Shown here in pieces: positions 1-11,840 of a stretch of DNA of 64,000 bases. The translations under genes and the position numbers were made by a program. Source of the DNA: Trichuris trichiura (lineage: Eukaryota; Nematoda; Enoplea; Trichinellida; Trichuridae); the NCBI GenBank assembly GCA_037903355.1, contig JBAJFE010000014.1:4836001-4900000 (forward strand). Reading direction: 5' to 3'. Under the pieces are notes generated by a model, which saw only the letters and a list, made by a program, of their open reading frames with translations, was not told the origin of the DNA and searched no databases. Within the stretch, counting starts at the first letter, position 1. Each line of letters starts with the position of its first letter.

Positions 1-274
1 GTAAAGTTTGCAGGCATTTAGTATGCAAGAGGCATTGCATAACCTACCAACCTTCAAGAAAGAAACTTATTATTCTTTATAAGATATTGTATTCGGTTCG
101 ATAAAATGAGCAAGTAGAAAATGATTATTGCACCACTTAGGCAGGAAGATGCGCACAGTCGTTTTATCATTCTTTTTTATACTATTGATAATTTGTCGAC
201 GGAATCTAAGAATGCACACCAATTTCATAAATTAACTCTTGCTTAATAACAGCGACATACCTATTGTAAAAACC

Positions 275-374
275 TTTTTACTACGCAGAGCTTCCAGACC
301 TAGCACTCTCCATTATTGTTGTTCGAATACTAATGACGGGCTGTGCTAGCTCTGGAAGCTCTGCGTAGTAAAAA
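275..374. repeat. Short palindrome (hairpin)
   Basis: Two arms of about 31 nt (275-306 and 343-374) are near-perfect reverse complements, joined by a 36-nt loop. The arm contains CGCAGAGCTTCC, reminiscent of the CAGAGCTTTC beside the ribozyme-like cores elsewhere in the window, so this may be an eroded PLE-derived hairpin. No ribozyme core is recognisable here. Confidence 0.6.
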
Positions 375-1244
375 CGCATACGGAAAGGAAGCTTGTTATA
401 CGAAAAATGAAAGCATATGGACGTGTTACCAACTCGTCTATCTTTAGTAAGAGCAATTTATTTACTATTGAACTAACACTTTGAACAGACAATCGCAAGT
501 GGACGGGAAGCCATTAAATGTCGGTTTGTAAGGAGAAGATTAAAGGTATAATCATGTGATAGTACGTTTTTAAAACTTTTATCACTCACCAGTGTAACGT
601 ATAACCTTGCAATACTCTGGAATATGTTCACTCGTAGTCAAGCTCGTTTTGCCTGCAGTATGTTCCACTGGTTGTTGTTCCTGCATCAGATTCCTTTAGT
701 ATGATGGCAGTCAGAGCCGACTAAAGAGACAAGCCCAGCAAGCAATAGCTACAACAGTAGAAACCATCTTTACGTAGCTGTATTTCTATGCAGGGCCGTA
801 TAGGACGCAGCTGCGCTAGCCAATTGGAATTAGCTCCTTAAATTGCTTACGAACGACAAGTATTCGCGTGCATAGCAGTTCGCTTTATCTCTCTTGGCAT
901 GCCTGCAGTCCACTCAAAGAAAAATGTGGAGTGGGGAGCTTAATCAAGTGTCTGACAATGCAAACATGATTCATTTTGAGTACTTTGTTCAGAAAATCGA
1001 AGTGTATTTGCATCAGTGACTGCTATGCATATAAGCTGATCGTGAAGGTCTTACGACTATGCAAAAGACATACTTAAGACATATGTATTATCAGAGGAAT
1101 GGAACTTTCACAGGATGTTACAAATGAGTTTGGGAAGACGGCTTGCTCTTGCTTGCAAATGGAAGGGTCAGCTAAAGCTTCAAGTAATAACTCTTATTCT
1201 TTCAAAGTAGAAGGACGAGTTGGAAAATTTATCACACATAAAAA

Positions 1245-1284
1245 TGAAAATCTGTCCATAATAAAGTTTTTTCATTATGAGTTG
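1245..1284 (+). repeat. PLE terminal fragment
   Basis: This stretch contains CATAATAAAGTTTTTTCATT, almost the same as the right end of the PLE-derived hairpin at 26428-26612 (CGTAATAAAGTTTTTTCATT). It is a short solo terminus with no attached coding sequence. Confidence 0.45.
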
Positions 1285-2539
1285 GAAAGTGCACAAATGT
1301 TATTGATGATATAATCGAGCAAGAAAGTACTTATGTAGACATAGCATACTAGATGGCATTCAACTGATTGGAGTAACAGAGACACCATGATCCTTCTGTT
1401 CGTAAGTTTCATTTTGAGAATGCTAAGGAACTAGGCTAATACAAACTAAGGGAAGTTCTGGTAGCATGCAAAAATAAGAACGAAAGGAGTGGAATATTAA
1501 TGCGCATATGTCAGAAAAGCAACGCTTAACACTATGGTAACTGAAGCAAGAAAATAAGTGATTCTCCTGTCCCTAATTTATTCCGTTTTTAACGGAATGA
1601 TCGGAGAAACAGTGTTAACGATATATCGATTGCGAAAATCAGGTTATCTAGCATACATGGTAGAACATCAAGAGGAATTAGTTGATTCAGTTGCTGTGAC
1701 CGACCAACCATTCTAGAAGCTGTCTATGGTTTCCTTGCCTTTCTCCAAAGTTGTCTCACTAAATTACTTTTGCATTTTCTGTTCCTCTGCCATATTATAT
1801 CCTAAAGCTGTATCGTCCATCAATAGAACCCGTCTACTAAAACAAGGTTAACTGTATAGTCATAAGGTTTAATAAAAATCGACTGTCAGTAATATCTGGA
1901 CGTATCCACAGCCTGTCTCTATGATCATTTTGTTAATGAAGGTTTCAGATGTGACTTAATCTGTGGTCAGGGTGGGATTCTAGCTGAGGCAAAGGCAGAC
2001 AATGGGGCTTTCACATGAGGAATTGATAATTTGCCCTTTAAAAAGAGCAGGAAAAAATTAGAGTAATCAATCTCATTCCTTACTTGTGATCCAGCATTGC
2101 TTTAACTGAGGTTAGTTGTGATACCACTTTCTGATTGTCTGGTCTCATTATGATCTTTTCTGGTTCTTCCTGCTCTGGAGACGTAACTTTCTATCACCTC
2201 TCGTTATTTTCCATTGTTTTCAGAAACATCAGTAATCTAACAAGTAATCTAGTATATTTCAAACTTTAGATACCGTAATTCTGGACCAGATTCCATCTTT
2301 TTTCTTTCCTTTTAACTCAATAAATACTGGACTGGCAACAGCGGCTTTGTTTATCTTGATAACGTTGTCATGGTTATATTCCTCTAAAATTTTGTCAGTG
2401 AGAACTGCAGCCTTCAAAAAAGGTTTTTTTTAACTCGCAACAATTGCAGCTAACTACCATAACTTTCCAAACTCTGCTGGTTCCATCATCAGAGAGAACT
2501 CTAACGACCCGTCTCAGTGTGTGACACACATCTTGACCG

Positions 2540-2650
2540 CTGACGACAAGTCGCGACAGATCCGAAAGCTCCGGAGAGAAAAAATTTTCGTTTATTGTAC
2601 GTATCAGCGGAACATTGGATCCGTAATAAAGACACTTAAACATGAAGGCT
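2540..2650 (+). repeat. PLE 3' terminus with decayed ribozyme-like core
   Basis: CTGACGA at 2540 and GAAA at 2564-2567 have the spacing of the other ribozyme-like cores, but helix II is mismatched (CAAGTC against GATCC), so it is probably dead. It is followed by GCTCCGGAG and, 60 nt on, by the CCGTAATAAAG end typical of family A PLE termini here. No coding part is attached. Confidence 0.5.
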
Positions 2651-4039
2651 AGCATTAAATGATACCGACTTTGTTAGAACGATACAATGAATGGGCCATC
2701 TGTAGATTCATGCGCACTGCTTTCTGCTATACCATCATTTCGCCTGCACAGTTCACTACACGTATACGCTGCGGAACGACACGTTCATACGTGGCTGTCA
2801 CAACTGAATGTCGACATCTGTAAGTGTACAGTTTTTTATTGTTACGGTTTTGCCCGGTTAATTAGGTAAACAAGGTTTTCTCAGAGCTTTCAGGTTAGCA
2901 TTTAACCCCTCCCTAGCGGATGGGTAGGGAGAAGGATGTAACTGACACTGAAGTTGTTGATCCTTTTCAAGGTATGTCTGGGTGTTTTACCGCGTGTTAT
3001 TTTCATCAAAAATCACTATTACAGGTTTATGTGATTGATTATTCTTCAATCACATTCGTTGAAGGCTACAGAGCTATATACATGTCCATTTATGTGCACC
3101 TATAACGAATTTTTAAATTCGATGTCCACCCCATTTTTGTTTCCATGTTTTGTTCTCATTTTCTGAACGGTAAAACGTTCATTATCTGAATCACTGACCA
3201 TTTGCTGCTTTGTTTCCATTTTGGTTTAAGACTCGTCATAAGTATGTTTATTTTGGTTTTTATATTTACGTCCACATCGATGTCCGTATTCATATTTTTA
3301 AATTTCATACCTATATCCGGCTTTTTTGTTTTTGTTTCCACTTTTTCTTTCTCTAAAACTTAACATTTTTGTTCAGTGCGCGTCCACATCTATTGTTCCA
3401 TTTTTTCGTTTTATTAGTTATCTGCATTCATATCTAATGTTTCCGTCTGTGTTTATTATGCTTGCAGGACATGATCTTTTATGCATAATACGTTCTTCAA
3501 AGATCCCTTTGTCACTTCACCGCTTTAGATTGTTGTATAAATATGACGTACAGTCATATGAGGGAACAAAAGTTGGAGCGATCAATTGTACTCGACCAGA
3601 CTTCTCTTTTTCCAGCTTTTTGGTCACGACTGTATGTCGAGTTGTGTCTGGTATACAGGACTTCGTTTCTCCGTCGCAGACGCAAATTATTTTCATATCA
3701 AGATTTTTTCACTGAAGAGTATTATCACAGTGGACCGCATTGTTAGATCAAAGGTGCCAATAGTGTGAATATTGTTCAGCTCTTTAATGGAAGAGGAAAG
3801 TTTCCAGCTGATCAGAGGTTCCGTGATTTTTAGTGATTTACCCTTTTTTATTAGCACAACTTTGTAGTCATAGCGCTAACTTCATTTCTTGCGCTGCGTC
3901 TGATCACTAACGGTGGAAGAGGTTTCACGATCGTTTCAAAAATAAATATGCTAGCATTAGCTTTTCATAGTTCAGCGTCTTTATTACGGTAGCTGTGTCC
4001 CGTTGGTAAGCACAAAAAGAAAAAGAGAATAAAGAACTT

Positions 4040-4580
4040 CCAGAGCTTTCGGGTCTGTCGCGACCCGTCGTCAGCGGTCAATATCTGTGTAATGTATGCG
4101 GGGAGATTTCTCTTGCATCGTTTTCCATCATTTAAACCGAGGATTTTAAAGTTCTCTGTTGGAGATTTCTTCTGGGACTGTCAGCTGCTTGTCTATTCTT
4201 TTCTTAGTCTATTCTTTTTTAATCTATTCTTTTTTAAATTTTCATCCATTTTTGTCCCTTTGTTCTTTCCAGATGATTTGTGGTTCCTATAAGTTTCCAT
4301 TTGTTCCATGCTTGTAGTGACTTCTTTAACTTTGTCCTGTGTTTTTGTATCTTACCCATCAAGAGTGCAGCAGTTGTGGCGGGTGATAATATTTGTCCAT
4401 ACATCACTTATATCCGCCCCTTGATCGCGGTTGAAGGTTGTGTTGTGTTTGATGTAAAAGGCCTCTTTGAGTTTTCTTAGACGCAGGTTGCTTTCGTAAC
4501 AAAGAACCTTGGGCCGGAGGGGTTGTTCGCAGTGTATAGCGTGTTCCACCACAGCGGAAGCTTGAATAGCATTAGCTTAT
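4040..4580 (-). mobile_element. 5'-truncated Penelope-like element (3' end only)
   Basis: Read on the minus strand, 4552 to 4352 encodes the last 65 or so residues of a PLE endonuclease. Recognisable parts are VLCYESNLRLRKLKEAFYI and NRDQGADISDVW, closely matching the C-terminus of the longer PLE at 43793-46735. Downstream in the element's orientation comes a well-formed ribozyme-like core (4047-4074). Reverse transcriptase and the GIY and YIG motifs are absent, so this is a dead 3' fragment, the usual product of incomplete reverse transcription. Confidence 0.75.
4047..4074 (-). ncRNA. Hammerhead-like ribozyme core
   Basis: Read on the minus strand: CTGACGA, helix II CGGGTC / GACCC-G with loop GCGACA, then GAAA. 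This matches the hammerhead catalytic core. Helix III could be the short GCTCTGGAAGTT hairpin. Helix I is not obvious. It belongs to the PLE fragment at 4040-4580. Confidence 0.55.
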
Positions 4581-6473
4581 AGCATTGATTGCAGTATCAT
4601 AGAAAGCTTCGCTGTTTATTGTCTAACACAGACGATGTAAGCTTTTAAGAAGTCTGCAATATCATACCTGTGTACAGGTCGCTAATGTCAGCCTTGGAAT
4701 AGAGTTTCCAGATAAGCCGCTGACCTACGCCGAGACGGATTTATCACTTGCACAATGCACTGCTTGACTACATTTGTTGTATTTCACGTTAAGGTAACGC
4801 ACAGCTCAGAAAAATTGAACCAAAAGCTACTTGATCCAGATAAATCTCTCCGTAGCATTTTCGCTGTGTACTATCTTCGAACCACCAGGCAGAAAGTGGC
4901 ACTTTTACGACAGGTCGAGTTGCGGATACATTAGATCGTGTGAAAATCCATTCTTCCGTAACCTGTGAAGAACAGGCGAAGCACTCATCTGCTCATGCCG
5001 ATGGAAATGCATTTGCCGTTTGAACAATAGATTGCTTTGTGTCAGTGTATGTAGCCGCCGTCGTGTACCTCCCGGCATGCGGCACGTTGCGAACACTTCA
5101 AACCTGACGAATATCTTACTGATCTGCTTGCAGTTTTTTCCAACAAATAGATCATCAGAGAGGCTGCTCGTCCGTACAATGAAAGTCCAGCATAGCAGCT
5201 AGTTTTTTTATCGTTAGGAGGGGCACCTTCTGAATTGCTGGAAGGTACCACGAAGACTGGAGAACCGGAAGACAACGTGTAGGTCTTCGTGAGTATAACT
5301 GGCTGCACAAAACCCAGTTCTTGTGAACCATGAGTTTCATATCATGTTTTTTTGTTGCATATTTCCTTTTGGAAGCGACAAAGCCTTCTCAGGAAATTAT
5401 TGCGGCAACACGTGTTATCTGGGAGCATGGAATGCTGCAGCGCTTTGTTAAAATGTGGTACGCTGCCACCAGTAACGTCTCCTAAGAGTGATTCTTCCTG
5501 CAATATTTTACGGAGCCCATCGTTCTAGAGACGCGTAGCATATTTTCAATCAAATGCAAATGAATATGGTTTTTCAATGTGCATCGCTTTGTCTTCTTAT
5601 CTGCTGCCGCGGTGTGACCACTCATCAGTCATATCTTTACATAGATGCGAATCAAGTTCCTTTCTGATTCAGATGCAATGACACGTTATCACGCTTGCAT
5701 TCCTGTTCGAAGTATCATCGGTGAGTTTGGAAAAAGATAAACCATTCTGGGAGTTTCGCACTGTCTGTGCCCTTTTTCTCAAACATTTTCTGTCTGCCAC
5801 GATTTCCGAGCGGTACCAACTGCGGCAGCGTGTCTTGCGCTCTGCTGCTAGCATATCATTTCAACGATTGACTACGCCGCATCAATGGAGCGATGGCGTC
5901 GCTTTCTGTTAACGATCCTTCTTTCTTATGCGTGCGCACTAGGAACTCTTCAGGTTCAGTCATATCGTATGAGCTCGGCGTACCATATCGTACCAGCACG
6001 CCTTGCAACTGCTCAAGAATGATACAGCACAGCTCAACTAACGGATCTGAATACAGTACACTTTAAAGAGAGCGCAAGTTTTATTCTACATTTGTTTGTT
6101 TGTACCTGAAGGCACTGAATGAATTATGGAAAATAACCTTGATATCGAGGTCATTGATTTTGAAGGGACATAGAGAGACCTTAGGAGAGCGGTGGAAGGC
6201 TAATAGTGAGGTAAATCGTCGCTCTTTGGGGTGTGACAGATTAGTTTCAGTCGATGCTAAAAACAAAGGCGCCCAGAAATAAAAGGTAGTTATAGAACAT
6301 GCTGGAACGCCCGCGGAATTCGTGGCAAGCGAGTAGGGTACCGATGTTTAAGGATGCGCTGGCCAGGAGAGCTTGATCTGAGTAAACGCTTGCCGTATCT
6401 CCATTGTTCGGCTTTCGTTTCATTACAACACGTGACCCTGTATGCAAGTAAGGCCAGAACGCAGTAGAGGACA

Positions 6474-6547
6474 GCCCTAGAGTAGACTGAGCTCTCGACT
6501 CCTGGTTTACAAGATCACTGCTCTAACCGCTGAGCTGCAGAGATGAC
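6474..6547 (-). tRNA. tRNA-like relic (resembles tRNA-Thr, TGT anticodon)
   Basis: On the minus strand a D-arm-like AGCTCAGCGGTTAGAGC is followed by an anticodon-arm-like segment containing CTTGTAAACCAGG and a T-arm with AGAG/CTCT pairing. The box B region reads GCTCAGTCT where GTTCGANTC is expected, and the 7-bp acceptor stem does not pair. It is therefore a tRNA pseudogene or the head of a tRNA-derived SINE and not a working tRNA. Confidence 0.5.
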
Positions 6548-6805
6548 ATGGATAATCAGGAAAATTCAGCCACCTGGAGAATTGAACTGCACTTTCATTT
6601 TACAATAGCGACTTCAAACTGAGAAATGTTAAACAACCGAAAGGAAGTAGATAAGGCACAGATGTTAATGCGAAAATCTACTGATAATTAATGAAGCCTG
6701 TTCAGAGTTGATTGCTTTTGTTATCAGCGTTCGATGCAAAAATACAGGTACTTCTCTAACGCGAGCGTTTAGTTGCTAGAAAATCCTAGAAAATCTCAGC
6801 TTAAC

Positions 6806-7110
6806 TTACGTAGCTTTCGGGACGCTCTAGTCCCGTCGTCAGCGTAAGAAAGGAAGAAGCTCCTCCCTTCGTTCATTGTCTGTCAATTTCCTAACAGCTT
6901 GCTCATCCTTTCGTTGGTAGGGTGTTTGTGCTGGTTTTCTATAGATAACAGATGTGTTTTCTTTTTTCTTTTTCTTCGTAACGGGTTTTTGAATTTGTTC
7001 TTCTAAAATTTTTTTCGCGGAATTTTCAACCCGTTGTTTATTTAAGGTTTATTGCAAAAACATTTTTACGAAGCTTTCGGATCTACGCATGACCCTTTAT
7101 CAGCGTAATT
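6806..7110. repeat. Family B PLE terminal fragments
   Basis: Two minus-strand ribozyme-like cores lie here, a good one at 6815-6842 and a decayed one at 7075-7103. Between them is a plus-strand copy of the family B tail (CTCATCC-TTCGTTGGTAGGG), also seen at 37530 and 43326. No PLE coding sequence is present. The opposed orientation of tail and cores suggests rearranged or nested termini. Confidence 0.55.
6815..6842 (-). ncRNA. Hammerhead-like ribozyme core
   Basis: Minus strand: CTGACGA, helix II CGGGAC / GTCCC-G with loop TAGAGC, GAAA, then GCTACGTAAGTTA, which can form a small helix III with ACGTA in the loop. Helix II differs from other copies by a compensated A:T to T:A change (CGGGTC/GACCCG elsewhere), supporting a paired structure. 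Confidence 0.55.
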
Positions 7111-8194
7111 GTGCCGCCCGTCGGGTCGATCTTCTTGGTTGCAAGTTGCTGCATCCAACCAACTTTGGCAGAGACCTCCGCCGTTATCTCTGCCTTGAGC
7201 CGTCAGGTTTCGGTCCCACCTAGTCAGTCAGACGGTGCAGCGAGCGTCCAACCGGCCTTCCGCGACGGCAGCACATTAACAAAAAGGATTCGATGAGAAG
7301 CAGCAACTATATCGATATCCATTATGAGCGTGAGGTGCTACACGAATTTTTAGCTCATGAAAATGTTTAAAATCTCATCGTGGAACAGCCTGTAATGGTT
7401 AAACAATAATGAGCTCGCACATCGCGATTAGAGATCATGGAATGAGAAATTAAAATCTTACGGATGCTACGTGTCGCACGACGCCGACGTACCTGAGCAT
7501 AAAAGATGGCGTCTTAGATGTTATCTTGATTACCGCTAATTACGATAGAAGACTGCTGCCATCCTGGAGTAAGCAATGAGCGTCAAGGAAAAAGGTTTGT
7601 TTCTTATTTCGATCGAGTTAGAGTCACACACGCAGAAAGCCATCCTCAGTCGAAACATACAGGTTATAAACGCCATTACCAAATCTTGATAATCCTACAT
7701 TGTTAAACGGCGCAAATATTAGAACGGTTTATGTGGTGCACATTGGAGCCATTTTGCAAACTCTCGTACGATGATCTTCGCTGAGTCAGAATTGTTTCGC
7801 AAGAATAGTACTTTCCCAGCTTCCCGTCATTGAAACAAGATCGGCGTAATTGCAGTGCTTCCATGTGCGCATTAAAAAAATGCAAAACTAGCATTCGAAG
7901 CGAACAGAAACATTCAGGCGCTGCTTTTAATTGGGTAAAATACACTGGTGACAAGCATTGTTATTTCAAATTTCAATGTTACTTACAAGGTCGTTATACT
8001 GTACATGTTCAATTTCACCTGTTAAAGCGTGAGTTTGCAATTCTCAAGATATTTCTTTAGGTTTGTGAATTATTGAAAAGCAGCTTTTGTAAATAGTACA
8101 AGGTAAGCAAGCTCTGCGCGCAAAGATTGGATTATCCCTACTCCGCGTCATGCATATTGTAGGTCTTTGTTAGCCTGTCCGCTTATCGCAGAGA

Positions 8195-11100
8195 ATGGCA
8201 GATTTAATAGAAAATCCTATAGTGTTAGAGGAAGAAGGTCCCGATGTTTACATCTGCACAGAAGAATGTGTCGAGTCAGCTGAACAAGCAACCGAGGCAA
8301 ATGGTGAACACTTTTCTGGTCCACCTGATATGGCTGACTTGGTTGAAGTAGACGAGGTCTACAATGAAACGGAAGTATGGTTTTTTTGAAAAATAACGAC
8401 CAAAATAATTAAATTTTCCAGACTGCCGAGGAGCAGATACAGGAGGAAGAAGCAGCGGAACCTGAGGTTTCCGAAGAAGAAGACGACGATGATGATGTGA
8501 GGATCACCATTGGAGATGTGAAGACAAATATAAAGTAAACATTAGTATTTTTACTTTCGTTGTGTATTCATGTGAAATGCTCTACTTTAACGTAGTTGAT
8601 GCTTTAGTTAAATTGTTAGCGTTGTTCAGTAAGCTCCCAATCGCAAAACTGCAGGTGGGCTTAGATTATAGATTAGGGCATAGTTTCTCAACCTTTTTTG
8701 CCCCAGGGCTCCCCTAGGCCTTGTCAGGGCCCACCAGGGCCCCCCTAGGCCTTGTCAGGGCCCCCTTAGTCCTTGTAAGGGCCCACTGTTTATTGGGACA
8801 ATGTCCTGCCGCGTTGTCCTCCAGGGCCCCCTGGCTTCCAGGGCTCCCCTAAAATCTCCCAAGGCCCCCAGGGGGGCCCCAGGGCCCATGTTGAGAAACA
8901 CTGGATTAGGGTATCCAATTTGAGCGTATGCGATGTTCTATTTGAATGTTACTGAAAATTGAAAGGGTGATAATACAGTTTTTAAAACGGTTTTTACCAT
9001 TTTTACACTCCGAAAGTTGAACGGAGCAATTTCTAAGGTTCTACACACTAATTCATTAGTTCAACTTTGTCTATTGTGCTAATAAGTTACCTAACAATTA
9101 GCTGATTTTAGTGTATTAGTCTTGGCCATTTTCATTTTTGTATTCGGAAACTTACTGAATAACATTAGCAGGAAGTAAGAAACCTCTTCAGAAATAAAAA
9201 TATTCCCCAACCTACTATAATAAACAGAAAGTTCAGCAAAAATAGTTTTCCTATGCTGAGTGCACTTCCTCTGTATTCTGCAAGCCAAAGTACTATTAGA
9301 TGTGATGTGACGCTTAGATGTGGAAGTATGTAAGTTATTTCCCTGTTCACTGGGGTTAAGCCACGCAGAATCAAAACAGCAAAACCTGTACGATTGAACG
9401 AGCAGATCACGTCCTTGTCCTTATATGGGAATAATCCGCTTTAAGAAACAAACGTTTCAGAATTATTTTCATAACGAACTTTCTGAAATGGGATTTATCA
9501 GTAACATCCATTTGGTCTAACTTCATGGTTCATATCTGTCAGTTCACAATTGCAAGAAAATTTAACTCGCCCCAACTTCATGCATAAATATTTACAATTT
9601 TCCCGTTTACGGTCTTCCCATATGAATGCATAGCGTTAGACCTTGTCGTAAGTTACAAGTGGCTTGGAATCTTTCATAAGTACAATAATACTTCGTTAAT
9701 GGGGAAGGTGGATGCTTTATTTTCAAAAAAAAGTGGGATATGACAAAGCGACGCATTTTGTATATCTCGGGAACAAAAGTTAATTTGGTTTCCTATTGAC
9801 GTAATCTTTCTTTTATTAATCTTTTCAAGATTCCCGAAAATGTCGATGGCAGTATTAATGGCAGATGTCTTTAAACATTTGATTCTTCGCGTTATTCAAA
9901 ATTCCGTATGTCAAAAATCGTTGGGTTCAATTCGATCGGGATACGCATGATGAACGATGAGTTCAGCCCATACACCCGCCTTTATGTTACGGAACATTCA
10001 TGATTAAGCGTTTTAGCTTTCCTCCTCCGACAATGGGTCCTCGCGGTCCGCTTGCGCCTAAGTTTGCCAACAAGTTGGACATTGACAGTACTGCTGTCGT
10101 TAATGGTGCATCGATTTACGAACTCGACCTTACAAATCTGGAAGAACACCCTTGGCGTGAACCTGGTGCCGACTTGACTGATTATTTCAACTACGGTTTC
10201 ACAGAGGAAACCTGGAACGCTTACTGCGAGCGGCAGAGACGACTGCGGTCAGAGTTTGGACCGGAAAATGCTAACCGAATGTTTTTCAATGCCATACCCA
10301 GTCATTATGGAGCTCCTGGATTCGACAGAAACAAAGGCTTCACGCCAGGCAACATATCAGCTATAACAAGCCTGGCACCTCCGGTGTTCCCGCAGATAAG
10401 GAACTTAGTACCCGTTGCACCGGCTGAGGTTTGTCTAGAGATAGTTGAAATAAGCTAAACTATAGTTATGTGTTGTAGCAGTCGCCAGCAGCGACAGCAG
10501 AGGAAGCACAAGTAAAAGATGAATCAGAAAGCGCAACCTGTCCACCAGCGTCTGAACAACCTGAGAAAGCTCGATCACCCTCTGCTAGTGCTGGTGTGGT
10601 CAACGGGACTCCTGGGGCTCCAGTTACCGAAGTTGCTGGAGAACCAATGCCAGGTGTCAACCCTTTGCCAGTGCCAATACGCCAGGGACCACCTATACCT
10701 GGACTGCATGTGCCTCCAGGATTTCCTCCTGGAGCTTTACCTCCTGTTCCAGGCCTACCGATGACTAGTATGCTCAACTTTGGCATTGCTAATTAATCTT
10801 TATCACGCAAGCTTTAGATATCCCTCCACCTGGGATGCTGCCACCTTTTGGTCATCCTCCTCCGGGACTTCCTTTTCCGCCGTCTTTTCAATTTCCTCCT
10901 CCTACTCGAGCTATGTTTCCTCCGCGGTAATTATTATTCTGAACGAGGTTAGAACTACTTCGGTGTGAATTTTAGCGGCTACGCCGGATTCAGGATGCCG
11001 GGACGTGAAGAAGCGGCTCCCAGTATGGGATCTTACTCAGGAGCAAGCAGGTTTGATATTCCAAAGTGAGATTCATGTCTGCCGGTATTTATCCGTGCAT

Positions 11101-11732
11101 TTTGCAGCGATGACGATGGGCGGGTCCAAAGCTATGATCATTATGGAAAACACAGTGACTATGAATATCGTCACGGACGTTCCCGATCACCAGGCGATTC
11201 CAGGTCCTACTCTCGTCACAGCGATAGACGAAGCAGAAAACATTCGCGCAGCCCCACCCATTCTAGACATCGTAGTCGCGATGAAAGGCCAAGAGGGTCC
11301 ACGCAAGCTAGAAGTACTCGTGACGGACATTCGCATGGTCACAGTGAAAAAAGAGTTAGCGAAAGAAAAGATGACAGTCACGATAAGGAGAAAAGCTATC
11401 GAAAGAAGGAGGACGATGGTCGGAAAAGGTAGTATGTCAGTATGAACCATTCCAGTTGTATTATAATCGTTTCCAGAAGTTCAAAAAGTCGAACGGGTGG
11501 CCGCGAATCACGCGTCAAGGAATCAAGAAAGTCAAAGGAACGAGAATCTAAAAGTGAAGCGCGAGAATCGAAAGCCAAGGAGCGTAGGTCTAAACGTGAA
11601 GAATCGGATACGAGAGAGAAGAAAACAGAAAAAGGCAATGACGACATTGAGGATCGATCCGGAAAGAAACGTAAGAAGCAGAAAACGTCTCATCATCACA
11701 GTGACAGGGAAAACGACAAACCAGTCAGCTAG
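8195..11732 (+). CDS. FIP1L1: FIP1-type pre-mRNA 3'-end processing factor
   Basis: Model: 8195-8374, 8422-8534, 10017-10428, 10479-10767, 10818-10926, 10976-11065, 11108-11428, 11477-11732. All introns are GT-AG and phases agree, giving 589 aa. FIP1 is the CPSF subunit that links poly(A) polymerase and U-rich RNA to the cleavage/polyadenylation complex in the nucleus. Visible parts are an acidic N-terminus with the DVRITIGDVKT motif (about 86-96), the FIP1 signature PWREPGADLTDYFNYGF (about 142-158), a proline-rich middle (about 240-350) and an Arg/Ser/Glu/Asp-rich charged tail (about 380-589). These match the animal FIP1L1 layout. The start ATG at 8195 is the first in a clean acidic exon. 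Introns are 42-50 nt except intron 2 (1482 nt), which holds a hAT-like MITE. The gene converges with PGAM5. Confidence 0.93.
8679..8903. mobile_element. hAT-like MITE with 8-bp target duplication
   Basis: The element lies in FIP1 intron 2. Ends are CATAGTTTCTCAACC and TTGAGAAACACTG, inverted repeats of the hAT CAGTG...TCTCAA type with two changes in the left end. It is flanked by perfect 8-bp direct repeats GATTAGGG (8671-8678 and 8904-8911), the hAT target-site length. The 225-bp interior is GC-rich with tandem CAGGGCCC / CCCCTAGGCCTTG units and no coding capacity. It is mobilised, if at all, by a transposase encoded elsewhere. Confidence 0.85.
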
Positions 11733-11840
11733 TAGAATGACAAAATGTAGCGAACAACTGTATGATAAATGTTTTGTGCTAATTCTTGTTTGCCTATTTG
11801 TTTCATTTGAGAAGGATAAACTTCGAGCGAAGCTTCATTT

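Larger units (their letters stand above)
1..8194. other. Gene-poor left flank
   Basis: I find no recognisable protein gene before 8195. Open frames here are short, lack family similarity I can rec. Confidence 0.5.

Noticed and set aside
10466..10786. Long minus-strand ORF opposite the FIP1 proline-rich exon
   Set aside because: Its Gly/Thr-rich translation is the shadow of the Pro-rich coding strand; the plus-strand frame fits FIP1 and its splice phases.
11187..11647. Minus-strand ORFs rich in Ser/Leu opposite the FIP1 tail
   Set aside because: They are antisense to the Arg/Ser/Glu-rich tail and have no family similarity.
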